Positions 8,774 through 16,959 of a stretch of DNA of 64,000 nt are shown here, in pieces; within the stretch, counting starts at the first letter, position 1; each line of letters begins with the position of its first letter. The stretch is taken from assembly GCF_000315425.1 (NCBI RefSeq), contig NZ_JH992924.1, positions 736,648-800,647 on the forward strand, given 5' to 3'. The translations under genes and the position numbers were made by a program. Under the pieces are notes generated by a model that was not told the DNA's origin, did no database searches, and saw nothing but the letters and a program-made list of their open reading frames with translations. The DNA comes from Massilia timonae CCUG 45783. GTDB lineage: Bacteria; Pseudomonadota; Gammaproteobacteria; Burkholderiales; Burkholderiaceae_D.

Positions 8774-9733
8774 TCAAGCGCAGACGCGGTCGCGTCCCGC
8801 CTCCTTGGCGCGGTACAGCGCGGCGTCGGCCGCCGCCATCAGGCTGCGCTCGTCGTCGCCGGGCGCCAGGCTGGCCACGCCGAAGGAGGCGGTCAGGTGC
8901 GGCAGCGGCAGGCGCATGTCGGGGAACACGACGGCCAGGCGCAGGCGCCGGCACAGGCGTTCGGCCACCCCGGCGGCCAGTTCCGGCGTGGTGTCGGGCA
9001 GTACGGCCAGCATCTCTTCGCCGCCATAGCGCACCGCGAAGTCGGACGGGCGCAGCGCGCCGCGGATCACGTTCGCCGCCGCGGCCAGCGCGGCGTCGCC
9101 GGCGATGTGGCCGTGGGTGTCGTTGAAGCGCTTGAAGTGGTCGAGGTCGATCATCACCAGCGACAGCGCCTTGCCGTCGGTGGCCGCGCGCGCGGCCAGC
9201 TTGGGCAGCATCTCGCCCAGCCAGGCGCGGTTGTACAGGCCCGTGAGCGGGTCGTTGAGCGAGAGCTGGCGGTAGAATTCGCCCAGCTTCTGGCGCCGGC
9301 GCAGCAGGGCGTTGGTGGCGCGGATGCGGAAGGACAGCAGGCGCAGTAGGTTACGCGCCAGCACGCTGGAGCGTTCGATCAGGGTCCACACCATGTCGGA
9401 CTCGATCACCAGGAGTTCGGTGTCCTCGAGCGCCGTCATCGCCGCCAGGTTCGCCGCGTCGTCCAGCACCGCCTGTTCGCCGACGCTCTCGCCCGGGAGG
9501 ATGCGGCTGGTGTTGCCTTCGTCGCCGGCATGGGCGTCGGGTGCGATCTCGAGCACGCCCGACAGGACGATGTACAGGCGCGCCTGGCCGCCATCGTCGA
9601 TGCGGCGGCCGCGCGCCATGCGCACGACGGCGCAGCCGGCCACCATCGCGGCGATGGCCGGGTCGGTCTCGTCGCGAAACAGGTGCAGGTCGCGCAGCGT
9701 ACGGGAAGCACCGAAGGTGCCGATGTGTTCCAA
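8774..9733 (-). CDS. diguanylate cyclase with N-terminal cyclic-nucleotide-binding-like domain
   Basis: About 319 residues. The N-terminal 120 residues resemble a cNMP/CRP-type beta-roll (LYIVLSGVLEI, LPGESVGEQAVLDD). After a helical linker comes a GGDEF domain starting NDPLTGLYNRAWL, with the active site written GGEEM, which is a functional variant. It should make cyclic-di-GMP. No RxxD inhibitory site is evident just before the active site. The start is uncertain: no ATG is available, TTG 9733 has GAGG six bases upstream and is preferred, and a TTG at 9832 would add 33 residues. Confidence 0.85.
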   Translation of the reverse strand: MEHIGTFGASRTLRDLHLFRDETDPAIAAMVAGCAVVRMARGRRIDDGGQARLYIVLSGVLEIAPDAHAGDEGNTSRILPGESVGEQAVLDDAANLAAMTALEDTELLVIESDMVWTLIERSSVLARNLLRLLSFRIRATNALLRRRQKLGEFYRQLSLNDPLTGLYNRAWLGEMLPKLAARAATDGKALSLVMIDLDHFKRFNDTHGHIAGDAALAAAANVIRGALRPSDFAVRYGGEEMLAVLPDTTPELAAGVAERLCRRLRLAVVFPDMRLPLPHLTASFGVASLAPGDDERSLMAAADAALYRAKEAGRDRVCA

Positions 9734-9831
9734 GTGGGGCCTCGAGCGAATCGCGTAAGGTTGAGTCCTTACAGCGGTGAAATGATAGCCTATCGGACCT
9801 GGAATGCGTATTCGGCGCGGCTTAAACAACA

Positions 9832-10659
9832 ATGGTGAAACATCGCATGACGACTTCTGACAATCTCCTCGTCGACGCGCTGGGCCGTCGGCATGCCGTG
9901 GCCGCGGACGCCCGCATCGTGTCGCTGGTGCCGTCGATCACCGAGCTGCTGTGCGACCTCGGCCTGGCGCCGCGGCTGGTCGGCCGCACCGGTTTCTGCA
10001 TTCACCCGAAGGCGGCGGTGGCGGACATCCCCAAGGTCGGCGGCACCAAGGACGTCAACCTCGAGAAGATCCGCAAGCTGGCGCCGACCCACGTCGTGGT
10101 CAACATCGACGAGAACGAAAAGCCGACCGTCGACGCGCTGGCGCAGTTCGTGCCGCACGTGGTGGTCACCCATCCCCTGGTCCCGCACGACAACCTGGCG
10201 CTGGCGCGGCTGATGGGCGGCATCTTCGGCGCCCCGGAACAAGCCGGGGCATGGTGCGGGGCCTTCGAGGAAGAACTGGCGCGGCTGCGCGCCTTGCCGG
10301 CCGGCCCGGCGCGCACAGTCCTGTACTGCATCTGGCAAGACCCGTGGATGAGCGTGTCGAAAGACACGTATATCGCCGCCATGCTGGCCGAACTGGGCTG
10401 GCGGGTGCCCGCGCTGGGAGCGGCGCGCTATCCCCGTTTCGACTGGTCCGAAGCCCTGGTGGACGGGCTCGACGCCGTGCTGCTGTCGACCGAACCCTAC
10501 CGCTTCACGGAGGCGCACGCGGACGCGCTGGAAAAACAGATCGGGATTCCGGTGCTGCTCGTCGATGGCGAGATGATGTCGTGGTACGGCAGCCGCGCGC
10601 TGGCGGGCTTGCGCTATCTGCGCGAAGTGAAGGCGATGCTGGAGGGGAGCGCTGTGTAG
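9832..10659 (+). CDS. cobalamin/siderophore-binding protein, BtuF-like fold
   Basis: A 275-residue protein of the helical-backbone metal receptor family. The start of the domain is RIVSLVPSITELLCDLGLAPRLVG, followed by PKVGGTKDVNLEKIRKLAPTHVV, both typical of BtuF-like periplasmic binders. No signal peptide is visible, so it is either cytosolic, as some proteobacterial homologues are, or the start is wrong. There are three nearby start codons (ATG 9832, GTG 9835, ATG 9847) and none has a clear ribosome site. No ABC permease or ATPase lies next to it. Confidence 0.8.
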   Translation: MVKHRMTTSDNLLVDALGRRHAVAADARIVSLVPSITELLCDLGLAPRLVGRTGFCIHPKAAVADIPKVGGTKDVNLEKIRKLAPTHVVVNIDENEKPTVDALAQFVPHVVVTHPLVPHDNLALARLMGGIFGAPEQAGAWCGAFEEELARLRALPAGPARTVLYCIWQDPWMSVSKDTYIAAMLAELGWRVPALGAARYPRFDWSEALVDGLDAVLLSTEPYRFTEAHADALEKQIGIPVLLVDGEMMSWYGSRALAGLRYLREVKAMLEGSAV

Positions 10660-10666
10660 GCTGAAG

Positions 10667-10686
10667 GCAGGCCCGGACGGGCCTGC
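10667..10686. terminator. intergenic hairpin between convergent genes
   Basis: GCAGGCCC (10667-10674) and GGGCCTGC (10679-10686) form a perfect 8-bp stem with a GGAC loop, between the 3' ends of the BtuF-like and HPF-like genes. There is only a weak T-run afterwards. Confidence 0.6.
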
Positions 10687-10703
10687 GCTTCATTGGGTCA
10701 CGA

Positions 10704-11081
10704 TCACATGTCCGTCAAGTGCTTGTCGGCGGTTGGATCTTCGGTGTGCGTGATCGAGGCGGCGCGCTGCTTGTCCTGCAGGCGGCCGATCGCGCTGTCG
10801 AGGGCGCGCGCCAGCTTGCCGCCGGCGTTGTTGATGGCCTGGTGCAGGTCGGTGGCGTGCTCGTGGATGACGATCGGCGCGATGCCCGCCAGGCGTGCTT
10901 CCAGCATGCAGGAATTGCCGCCGTCCGCTTTCTTCTCCTTGTTCTCATTGCTCAGGTGAACGTCAACACGGTTGACCTGGTCGCCGAAACGACCGATGGA
11001 GGAGCGCACGACTTCCTGGACGTGCTCGTCCAGGCCCTGATGCTTGTTGATGGTGTTATCGGTATTTACATTGATCTGCAT
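10704..11081 (-). CDS. HPF/RaiA-family ribosome-associated protein
   Basis: A 125-residue protein with the sigma-54-modulation/HPF fold: MQINVNTDNTINKHQGLDEH opens the first strand, then VNRVDVHLSNENKEKKADG and CMLEARLAGIAPIVIHEH, then a helix LHQAINNAGGKLARALDSAIGRL. Related proteins bind the 30S subunit and cause ribosome hibernation in stationary phase. It is longer than short HPF by an acidic 20-residue tail. It stands alone and converges with the BtuF-like gene. Confidence 0.8.
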   Translation of the reverse strand: MQINVNTDNTINKHQGLDEHVQEVVRSSIGRFGDQVNRVDVHLSNENKEKKADGGNSCMLEARLAGIAPIVIHEHATDLHQAINNAGGKLARALDSAIGRLQDKQRAASITHTEDPTADKHLTDM

Positions 11082-11396
11082 GGATGGCTCCTGTAGTTAT
11101 TACGGCTTCATCTTACACCTCCCGCGATTTTCGCCGCGCCCGCTCGCGTTATCTTCTTGATAAGCCTTTTTTATATCTTAGTTGCATTATTTCCACATCG
11201 CAATTTAGTGCTCGTTTTGTAGGACTTGTCCTACTAGAATCCAACACGTATTTGCAAATCTATCGAATTCTTGCAGCGGACGATCCCATTCAGGTTGGGC
11301 GCGGACGTGGCGGCAGCATTTTTTAATAACAAATCGATAAAAATGCGCAAGCACCGATAAGCAACCTGGCTGGCGCACCTTCACAGAACGGAGAGT
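11082..11396. other. 315-base AT-rich intergenic region upstream of the chemoreceptor
   Basis: No gene is seen. It holds a weak hairpin TTATC/GATAA followed by six T near 11151-11172, a 16-base dyad at 11219-11234 (listed separately), a T-rich stretch at 11319-11326 and a CGATAA box at 11355-11360 that resembles a flagellar sigma-28 -10 element without a correctly spaced -35. Confidence 0.6.
11219..11234. promoter_or_regulatory. perfect dyad GTAGGAC-TT-GTCCTAC, candidate operator
   Basis: GTAGGAC and GTCCTAC are separated by two bases, with a TAGGA-N4-TCCTA core. It lies 163 bases upstream of the chemoreceptor start. Related dyads occur at 17898 and 17934 upstream of the Cys-repeat protein. 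The form suits a dimeric LuxR/NarL-type regulator, but the regulator is not known. Confidence 0.45.
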
Positions 11397-13034
11397 ATGA
11401 TGCAGTTGAAGCAACTTAAAATCGGCCAGCGCCTCGCGCTCGGATTCGGCCTGGTCCTGGCCTTGCTGGTCGTGGTCCTGGGAACCGGCATCCAGAAACT
11501 GCAAGCCATGGACGCGCTGCTGGTCAGGATCGTCGAGGGCAACAACGTCCGCATCGAGGCGGCCAGCAATATGCGCGACAGCCTGCGCCGGATCTCGATC
11601 GCGGTACGCGACATGACGATCGTTTCGGACGAGGCGCAGATGCAGGAGCTGGCGCGGACCATCGGCGTCGCCCGGGAAGCCTACGACAAGGCGGAAAGCA
11701 CGCTCGCCGGACTGCTCATCAGCGAAGAGGGCACGACTCTCCACGCGAACATCGTCGCCGCGCGCAAGGCCGCGCTGCCGCTGGTGGCCCAGGGCGAGGT
11801 ATTTGCCCGCGCCAACGATCTGGAGGGCGGCCGTGAATTCCTGAGCGCGAAGATGGCGCCGGCGATGCGCGCGTGGACCGCGGCGATCGACGAGATGGTC
11901 GTCCTGCAGGCGACCCGCAATGCCGCAGACCAGGCGCGCGGCCGTGAAGCCTATTCGCAGGCCATGGCCCTGATGCTGGGCGTGGGCGTCGTGTCCCTCC
12001 TGGCCGCGGTGCTGATCGCCTGGCTGATCACGCGCTCGATCGTCAAGCCGCTGAACCAGGCGGTGGAAGTGGCGCGCACCGTCGCCGCCGGTGACCTGAG
12101 CAGCGAGATCGAGGTCACCTCGACCGACGAGACGGGCCAGCTCCTGCGCGCGCTGAAAGACATGAACACGAACCTGCGCGACATCGTCAGCCAGGTGCGC
12201 AGCGGCACCGACACCATCGCCACCGCTTCGGACGAGATCGCGGTGGGCAACCTCGACCTGTCGAGCCGCACCGAGCAGCAGGCCAGCTCGCTGGAAGAAA
12301 CCGCCTCGTCGATGGAAGAACTGACCTCGACCGTCAAGCAGAACGCCGAACACGCCCGCCAGGCCAACGGCCTGGCGCGCTCGGCCTCCGACGTCGCCAC
12401 CCGCGGCGGCGTCGTGGTATCCAGCGTGGTCGACACCATGGGCGCCATCCATGCGTCGGCCAGCAAGATCGTCGACATCATCTCGGTGATCGACGGCATC
12501 GCCTTCCAGACCAACATCCTGGCGCTGAACGCGGCGGTCGAGGCGGCGCGCGCCGGCGAGCAGGGCCGCGGCTTCGCCGTGGTGGCAAGCGAGGTGCGCA
12601 ACCTGGCCCAGCGTTCGGCCAGCGCGGCCAAGGAAATCAAGACGCTGATCGACGACTCGGTGAACAAGGTCGACGAAGGCAGCCGCCTGGTGACCCAGGC
12701 CGGCGCCACCATGGACGAGATCGTGGTGAGCGTCAAGCGCGTCACCGACATCATGGGCGAGATCACGGTCGCCAGCCACGAGCAGGAAAACGGCATCGAG
12801 CAGATCAACCAGGCGGTCAGCGAGATGGATGCGGTGACCCAGCAGAACGCGGCCCTGGTTGAGGAAGCGGCCGCCGCCGCCCAGTCGCTGAAGGAGCAAT
12901 CGGCGCGCCTGGCCGAGACGGTCAGCGTGTTCAAGCTGGAGACTGGCCAGCGCACCGCCGGCGCGGCCCGTCCGGCAGCATCGGCATCGGCGTCGGCATC
13001 GGCATCGAACCGGCGCGCGCTGGCGGTGGCCTGA
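11397..13034 (+). CDS. methyl-accepting chemotaxis protein
   Basis: A 545-residue chemoreceptor. A first membrane helix (about 14-34) and a second (about 190-212) enclose a periplasmic four-helix-bundle sensor. A HAMP domain follows (about 213-265). The signalling domain has the hairpin tip FQTNILALNAAVEAARAGE and the methylation-region segment EQQASSLEETASSMEELTST. The C-terminal tail is an Ala-Ser repeat and lacks the NWETF-type CheR tether. The ligand is unknown. The ribosome site GGAG precedes adjacent ATGs at 11397 and 11400. Confidence 0.93.
   Translation: MMQLKQLKIGQRLALGFGLVLALLVVVLGTGIQKLQAMDALLVRIVEGNNVRIEAASNMRDSLRRISIAVRDMTIVSDEAQMQELARTIGVAREAYDKAESTLAGLLISEEGTTLHANIVAARKAALPLVAQGEVFARANDLEGGREFLSAKMAPAMRAWTAAIDEMVVLQATRNAADQARGREAYSQAMALMLGVGVVSLLAAVLIAWLITRSIVKPLNQAVEVARTVAAGDLSSEIEVTSTDETGQLLRALKDMNTNLRDIVSQVRSGTDTIATASDEIAVGNLDLSSRTEQQASSLEETASSMEELTSTVKQNAEHARQANGLARSASDVATRGGVVVSSVVDTMGAIHASASKIVDIISVIDGIAFQTNILALNAAVEAARAGEQGRGFAVVASEVRNLAQRSASAAKEIKTLIDDSVNKVDEGSRLVTQAGATMDEIVVSVKRVTDIMGEITVASHEQENGIEQINQAVSEMDAVTQQNAALVEEAAAAAQSLKEQSARLAETVSVFKLETGQRTAGAARPAASASASASASNRRALAVA
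12978..13007 (+). repeat. five-unit hexanucleotide repeat in chemoreceptor tail
   Basis: Five tandem GCATCG units (one is GCGTCG) encode the Ala-Ser tail of the chemoreceptor. In-frame hexamers can gain or lose units without frameshift. Confidence 0.8.
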
Positions 13035-13053
13035 AGCCAGGGCAGGGGCGACG

Positions 13054-13083
13054 GCGCGGGAGTCAGTTCCCGCGCTCTTTTTC
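13054..13083 (+). terminator. intrinsic terminator of chemoreceptor gene
   Basis: GCGCGGGA (13054-13061) pairs with TCCCGCGC (13068-13075), followed by TCTTTTT. It overlaps the last codons of the convergent MFS gene. Confidence 0.75.
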
Positions 13084-14310
13084 GTGGTGCGGGAAGCGGT
13101 CCATCCTGGACAGCACCGGGAACAGCACCGCCCACAGTCCGGTGACGACCAGCGTGGCCACGCCGCCGAGCAGGATGGCGCGCGTGAGGCCCAGCCAGCC
13201 GGCGGTGACGCCGGATTCGAATTCTCCCAGCTCGTTCGAGGCGCCGATGAACACCGAGTTCACGGCGCTGACGCGGCCGCGGATCTCGTCCGGGGTCTCG
13301 TACTGCACCAGCAGGTGGCGGATGTAGACGCTGACCATGTCGCCCACGCCGAGCAGGAACAGGGCGGCGAGGGCGACCGGGAAACTGTCGGTCAGGCCGA
13401 GCAGGATCACGCAGACGCCGTACAGCGCGACGCCGCCGAACATCCAGGCCCCGACCCGGCGCGTGATCGGGAACATCGCGAGCGTGATCGAGCACAGGGC
13501 GGCGCCGACGCCGGGCGCGGTGCGCAGGAAGCCGAGGCCGGTGGGCCCGGCGCCCAGGATGTCGTGGGCATAGGCCGGCAGCAGGGCGGTGGCGCCGCCG
13601 AACAGCACCGCGAACAGGTCGAGCGAGATGGCGCCCAGCACGATCGGGCGCGAGCGCACGAAGCGCAGGCCCTCGAGCAGGGTGTGCCAGCTGACCGGCG
13701 CCTTGTTGATGATCTGCTGGATGCTGCGCGTGTTCGTCATCAGGAGCACCGCCAGCGCCAGCAGGCTGGCCGACGTCATGTGCACGACCTGCGCGCCGAA
13801 CACGTACAGCAGGCCGCCGACGATCGGTCCCAGGATCATCGCCACGTGCATGGTCGAGGAGCCGAGCGCCACCGCCTGGCTGAATTCGCGGTCGGGCACC
13901 AGGTTCTTGAGCACCGCCTGCGAGGCCGGCATCATGAAGGCGCGCGCGCTGCCGAACACCACCAGGATCGCGAACACCGGCCACACGACCGTGCTGCCGC
14001 TGGCGGTGAAGGCGATCAGCAGCGCGCTGCACAACAGCTGCACCGCCATGCAGGCCATGACGATCAGGCGCCGGTTGTAGCGATCGGCCACGTGGCCGGC
14101 CCACAGGATGAACAGCAGGAACGGCGCGAACTGCGCCAGGCCGATCAGGCCGAGGTCGAACAGGCTGCCCGTGATCTGGTACACCTGCCAGCCGATCGCC
14201 ACGCTCTGCATCTGGACGGCGAAGGTGGCGAGGAAGCGCGCCGAGAGATAGAAGGCGAGATTGCGGTTGCGCAGGACGCCGAGGCGGCCGGAGGGAGACA
14301 GCAGGGACAT
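13063..14310 (-). CDS. MFS transporter, enterobactin-exporter-like (MFS_3/TMF type)
   Basis: A 415-residue protein with about 12 hydrophobic helices. It begins LGVLRNRNLAFYLSARFLATFAVQMQSVAIGWQVY, and motif A appears as GHVADRYNRRLIV between helices 2 and 3. The cytoplasmic-loop segment YETPDEIRGRVSAVNSVFIG is characteristic of the EntS-like branch. The substrate is unknown. ATG 14310 is chosen because the family starts here; the open frame extends 279 bases further upstream over the neighbouring gene in another frame. Confidence 0.88.
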   Translation of the reverse strand: MSLLSPSGRLGVLRNRNLAFYLSARFLATFAVQMQSVAIGWQVYQITGSLFDLGLIGLAQFAPFLLFILWAGHVADRYNRRLIVMACMAVQLLCSALLIAFTASGSTVVWPVFAILVVFGSARAFMMPASQAVLKNLVPDREFSQAVALGSSTMHVAMILGPIVGGLLYVFGAQVVHMTSASLLALAVLLMTNTRSIQQIINKAPVSWHTLLEGLRFVRSRPIVLGAISLDLFAVLFGGATALLPAYAHDILGAGPTGLGFLRTAPGVGAALCSITLAMFPITRRVGAWMFGGVALYGVCVILLGLTDSFPVALAALFLLGVGDMVSVYIRHLLVQYETPDEIRGRVSAVNSVFIGASNELGEFESGVTAGWLGLTRAILLGGVATLVVTGLWAVLFPVLSRMDRFPHHEKERGN

Positions 14311-14386
14311 GGATTGTTCGGGGCGACGGGAGAACCCATCATTGTGCCCGAAGATGCGGCGCCGCGTCGGCGCCGCCAGCGGCGGG

Positions 14387-15415
14387 TCAGCCGCCCGCCA
14401 GGTCCGCTTCGGTGGTGAACGAATCGGCGAAGAACTCGTCTTCGGGCAGGCCGCACAGGGCGGTGTAGTCGCGGCGCGCCGAATCGACCATGACCGGGGC
14501 GCCGCAGGCGTAGACCTGGTGCCCCGACAGGTCGATGACGTCCTGCATGACGGCCGCGTGCACGAAGCCGGTGCGGCCGGTCCAGGCATCCTCGGGCAGC
14601 GCGTCCGAGATCACCGGCACGTAGGTGAAGTCGGGCAGCGTGGTTTCCCAGGCCCGGCACAGCTCGTCCATGTACAGGTCTTGCGGACGGCGGCCGCCCC
14701 AGTACAGGCGCACGGGGCGGGTCGACTTCAGGTGCATCAGGTGCTCGACCAGGGCCTTGACCGGGGCGAAGCCGGTGCCCGAGGCCAGCAGCACGATCGG
14801 CTTGTCGGATTCTTCGCGCAGGAAGAAGGTGCCCAGCGGACCCTCGAAGCGCAGGATGTCGCGTTCCTTCATGGCGCCGAACACGTGGTCGGTGAACAGG
14901 CCGCCCGGCAGGTGCCGGATGTGCAGTTCGAGCGGGCCTTCGAACGACGGCGCGTTGGCGATCGAGTAGGCGCGGCGCTTGCCGTCCTTGAGCAGGAATT
15001 CGATGTACTGGCCGGCGCGGTAGGCCAGCAGCTCGTTGGCCGGCAGCTGCAGGTTGACGATCGCGACGTCGGGCGCGGCGCGGCGGATGGCGGCGATCCG
15101 GGTCGGCATCTTGCGCAGCGGGTAGTCCGAGCTGCCGCCCACTTCGCGCGCCTCGATCACCAGGTCGGCGCTCGGCACGGCGCAGCAGAACAGCGACATG
15201 CCACTGGTCTTCTCGATGTCGGATAGCGCGCGCTGCTGGTGCGGCTTGTGCTCCACCGCGCCATCGAGCACCTTGCCCTTGCACGAGCCGCAGGCGCCGT
15301 TCTTGCAGCCATAAGGCAGGCCGATGCCGGCGCGGATGGCCGCGGAAAGGACGGTTTCGTCGGCTTCGCAGGTGAACTGGCTGCCGCTGGGCTGGACGGT
15401 GATCTGGAAGGTCAT
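14387..15415 (-). CDS. 2Fe-2S flavin reductase (CDP-6-deoxy-glucoseen reductase-like)
   Basis: A 342-residue electron-transfer protein. Residues 1-90 are a plant-type ferredoxin domain with CKNGACGSC and a fourth Cys in LFCCAVP. An FAD domain has RAYSIANAP (the RxYS motif), and an NAD domain starts VLLASGTGFAPVKAL. The layout matches AscD/phenol-hydroxylase-reductase-type proteins that pass electrons from NAD(P)H to an oxygenase or dehydratase. No partner oxygenase is adjacent, so the physiological acceptor is unknown. Confidence 0.88.
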   Translation of the reverse strand: MTFQITVQPSGSQFTCEADETVLSAAIRAGIGLPYGCKNGACGSCKGKVLDGAVEHKPHQQRALSDIEKTSGMSLFCCAVPSADLVIEAREVGGSSDYPLRKMPTRIAAIRRAAPDVAIVNLQLPANELLAYRAGQYIEFLLKDGKRRAYSIANAPSFEGPLELHIRHLPGGLFTDHVFGAMKERDILRFEGPLGTFFLREESDKPIVLLASGTGFAPVKALVEHLMHLKSTRPVRLYWGGRRPQDLYMDELCRAWETTLPDFTYVPVISDALPEDAWTGRTGFVHAAVMQDVIDLSGHQVYACGAPVMVDSARRDYTALCGLPEDEFFADSFTTEADLAGG

Positions 15416-15585
15416 GCGATTCGGTGGTTGGCGCGCAAGCTAAGCGCAAGTGGTTGATCCTATGGCGATTTTGTCGCAACTGGGCGCTATTCTACACCGG
15501 CCCCGGTTTTGCCGGGCGCGGGTGGGCCCGGCCCGGCGCCGGCGCTGTGCTACAGTGCCGCGGTCCGCCTCCATCGCCCGAACCC

Positions 15586-16470
15586 ATGCCAGACCGCTCC
15601 TCCTTCGCCCGTCCCCGCCTGCTCATCGTCGGTTGCGGCGACGTCGGCATGCGCCTGCTGCCGCTGCTGGCCGGGAAATTCCGGGTGTTCGCCCTGACCA
15701 GCCAGCCCGAGCGCCGCGCCGAGCTGCGCGCGCTGGGCGCGGTGCCGCTGGTGGCGGACCTGGACCGCCCCGCGACCCTGACCCGCCTGCGGCGACTCGC
15801 GCCATGGGTGCTGCACCTGGCGCCGCCGCAGCCGGACGGCGAGCACGACCGGCGCACGCGCCACCTGGCGGCGGCGCTGGGAAAGGTCGAGCGCATGGTG
15901 TATGTGAGCACCAGCGGCGTGTACGGCGATTGCGGCGGCGCGCTGGTCCATGAACACCGCCCGGTGGCGCCGCGCAACGCGCGCGCGCGGCGGCGCGTGG
16001 ACGCCGAACGCATCCTGCGCGCCTGGGCCCTGGCCAGCGGCGCGTCGCTGTCCATCCTGCGAGTGCCCGGCATCTATGCCGACGACCGCCTGCCGCTGCG
16101 CCGCCTGGAGCAGGGCACGCCGGCGCTGCGTGCCGAGGACGACGTCTACACCAGCCACGTGCACGCCGACGACCTGGCGCGCATCGTGCTGGCGTCCTTG
16201 CAGCGCGGACGGGCCGGGCGCGTGGTGCACGCGGTCGACCGCACGCGCATGAAGATGGCCGATTATTTCGATGCCGTGGCCGACGCCTTCGGCATGCACC
16301 GCCCGCCGCGCCTGGCGCGCGCCGATCTGGAAGGTGCGGTGTCGCCGATGCTGCTGTCCTTCATGTCGGAATCGCGGCAGCTGGACGACACCCGCCTGAG
16401 GCGCGAACTGCGCGTGCGCCTGCGCCATCCCGACGTCGCCACGACGCTGGCGCGCCTGCGCGCGGCGTAG
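15586..16470 (+). CDS. SDR-type NAD(P)-binding protein (YeeZ-like)
   Basis: A 294-residue extended-SDR-like protein. The N-terminal Rossmann motif is LLIVGCGDVGMRLL. A catalytic-like region reads MVYVSTSGVYGD. The usual YxxxK is not obvious: RARRRVDAERILRAWA stands in its place, so enzymatic activity is uncertain. ATG 15586 starts just before the Rossmann strand; the frame is open further upstream without a ribosome site. It stands alone, divergent from the ferredoxin reductase. Confidence 0.82.
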   Translation: MPDRSSFARPRLLIVGCGDVGMRLLPLLAGKFRVFALTSQPERRAELRALGAVPLVADLDRPATLTRLRRLAPWVLHLAPPQPDGEHDRRTRHLAAALGKVERMVYVSTSGVYGDCGGALVHEHRPVAPRNARARRRVDAERILRAWALASGASLSILRVPGIYADDRLPLRRLEQGTPALRAEDDVYTSHVHADDLARIVLASLQRGRAGRVVHAVDRTRMKMADYFDAVADAFGMHRPPRLARADLEGAVSPMLLSFMSESRQLDDTRLRRELRVRLRHPDVATTLARLRAA

Positions 16471-16516
16471 TGACCAGATGATGGAATAGTAAACATTATT
16501 TATCGACTATCTGTAT

Positions 16517-16538
16517 AATTTCGCGTCCCGCGAAAATA
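16517..16538. promoter_or_regulatory. dyad in AT-rich leader of small HTH gene, candidate operator
   Basis: TTTCGCG (16519-16525) and CGCGAAA (16529-16535) flank TCC. A related TTTTTCGCGG lies near 16576. The region 16485-16629 is far more AT-rich than its surroundings. Autoregulation by the downstream HTH protein is possible. Confidence 0.35.
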
Positions 16539-16629
16539 GCCGTATAAATACTGATAGTTTGCCTCTTTCTGCTAATTTTTCGCGGTATAGCGTGTTAAAT
16601 AGCAAATTAATAATATTACTGAAAGAGCC

Positions 16630-16902
16630 ATGCCGATCCGCCGCCTCCCGCCCGGCGCCGAGTACGACCCCAACCGGGTCCTCGACGCCATCATTGCCCG
16701 ACTGCGCCTGAAGAATGACGCAGCCCTGTGGAAGCTGCTCGAAGTGGCGCCGCCCGTGATCAGCAAGATCCGCCACGCTACCCTGCCGATCGGCGCCACG
16801 CTGCTGATCCGCATGCACGAGGAGAGCGATTTCAGCATCAGCGAATTGCGGGCGCTGATGATCAGGAAGGGCAGCGAAGCAGAGATGACGCTCGCCGAAT
16901 AG
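16630..16902 (+). CDS. small helix-turn-helix-like protein
   Basis: A 90-residue protein without a recognised family. Residues 15-60 read as a Cro/XRE-like pattern: ALWKLLEVAPPVISKIRHATLP followed by a helix ending ALMIRK. This is the spacing of a helix-turn-helix in a small DNA-binding protein. The upstream 145 bases are AT-rich with a dyad that could be its operator. It is on the opposite strand and convergent to the Cys-repeat protein gene. Confidence 0.65.
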   Translation: MPIRRLPPGAEYDPNRVLDAIIARLRLKNDAALWKLLEVAPPVISKIRHATLPIGATLLIRMHEESDFSISELRALMIRKGSEAEMTLAE

Positions 16903-16959
16903 GCGACAGCCGGGATGGCGGCATGGCTGCCTCCCGGCTGCGAGGGTCAGACAGGCAGG

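Noticed and set aside
11338..11360. Flagellar sigma-28 promoter before the chemoreceptor (TAAA and CCGATAA)
   Set aside because: The spacing is 11 bases where about 15 is required, so only the -10 half fits.
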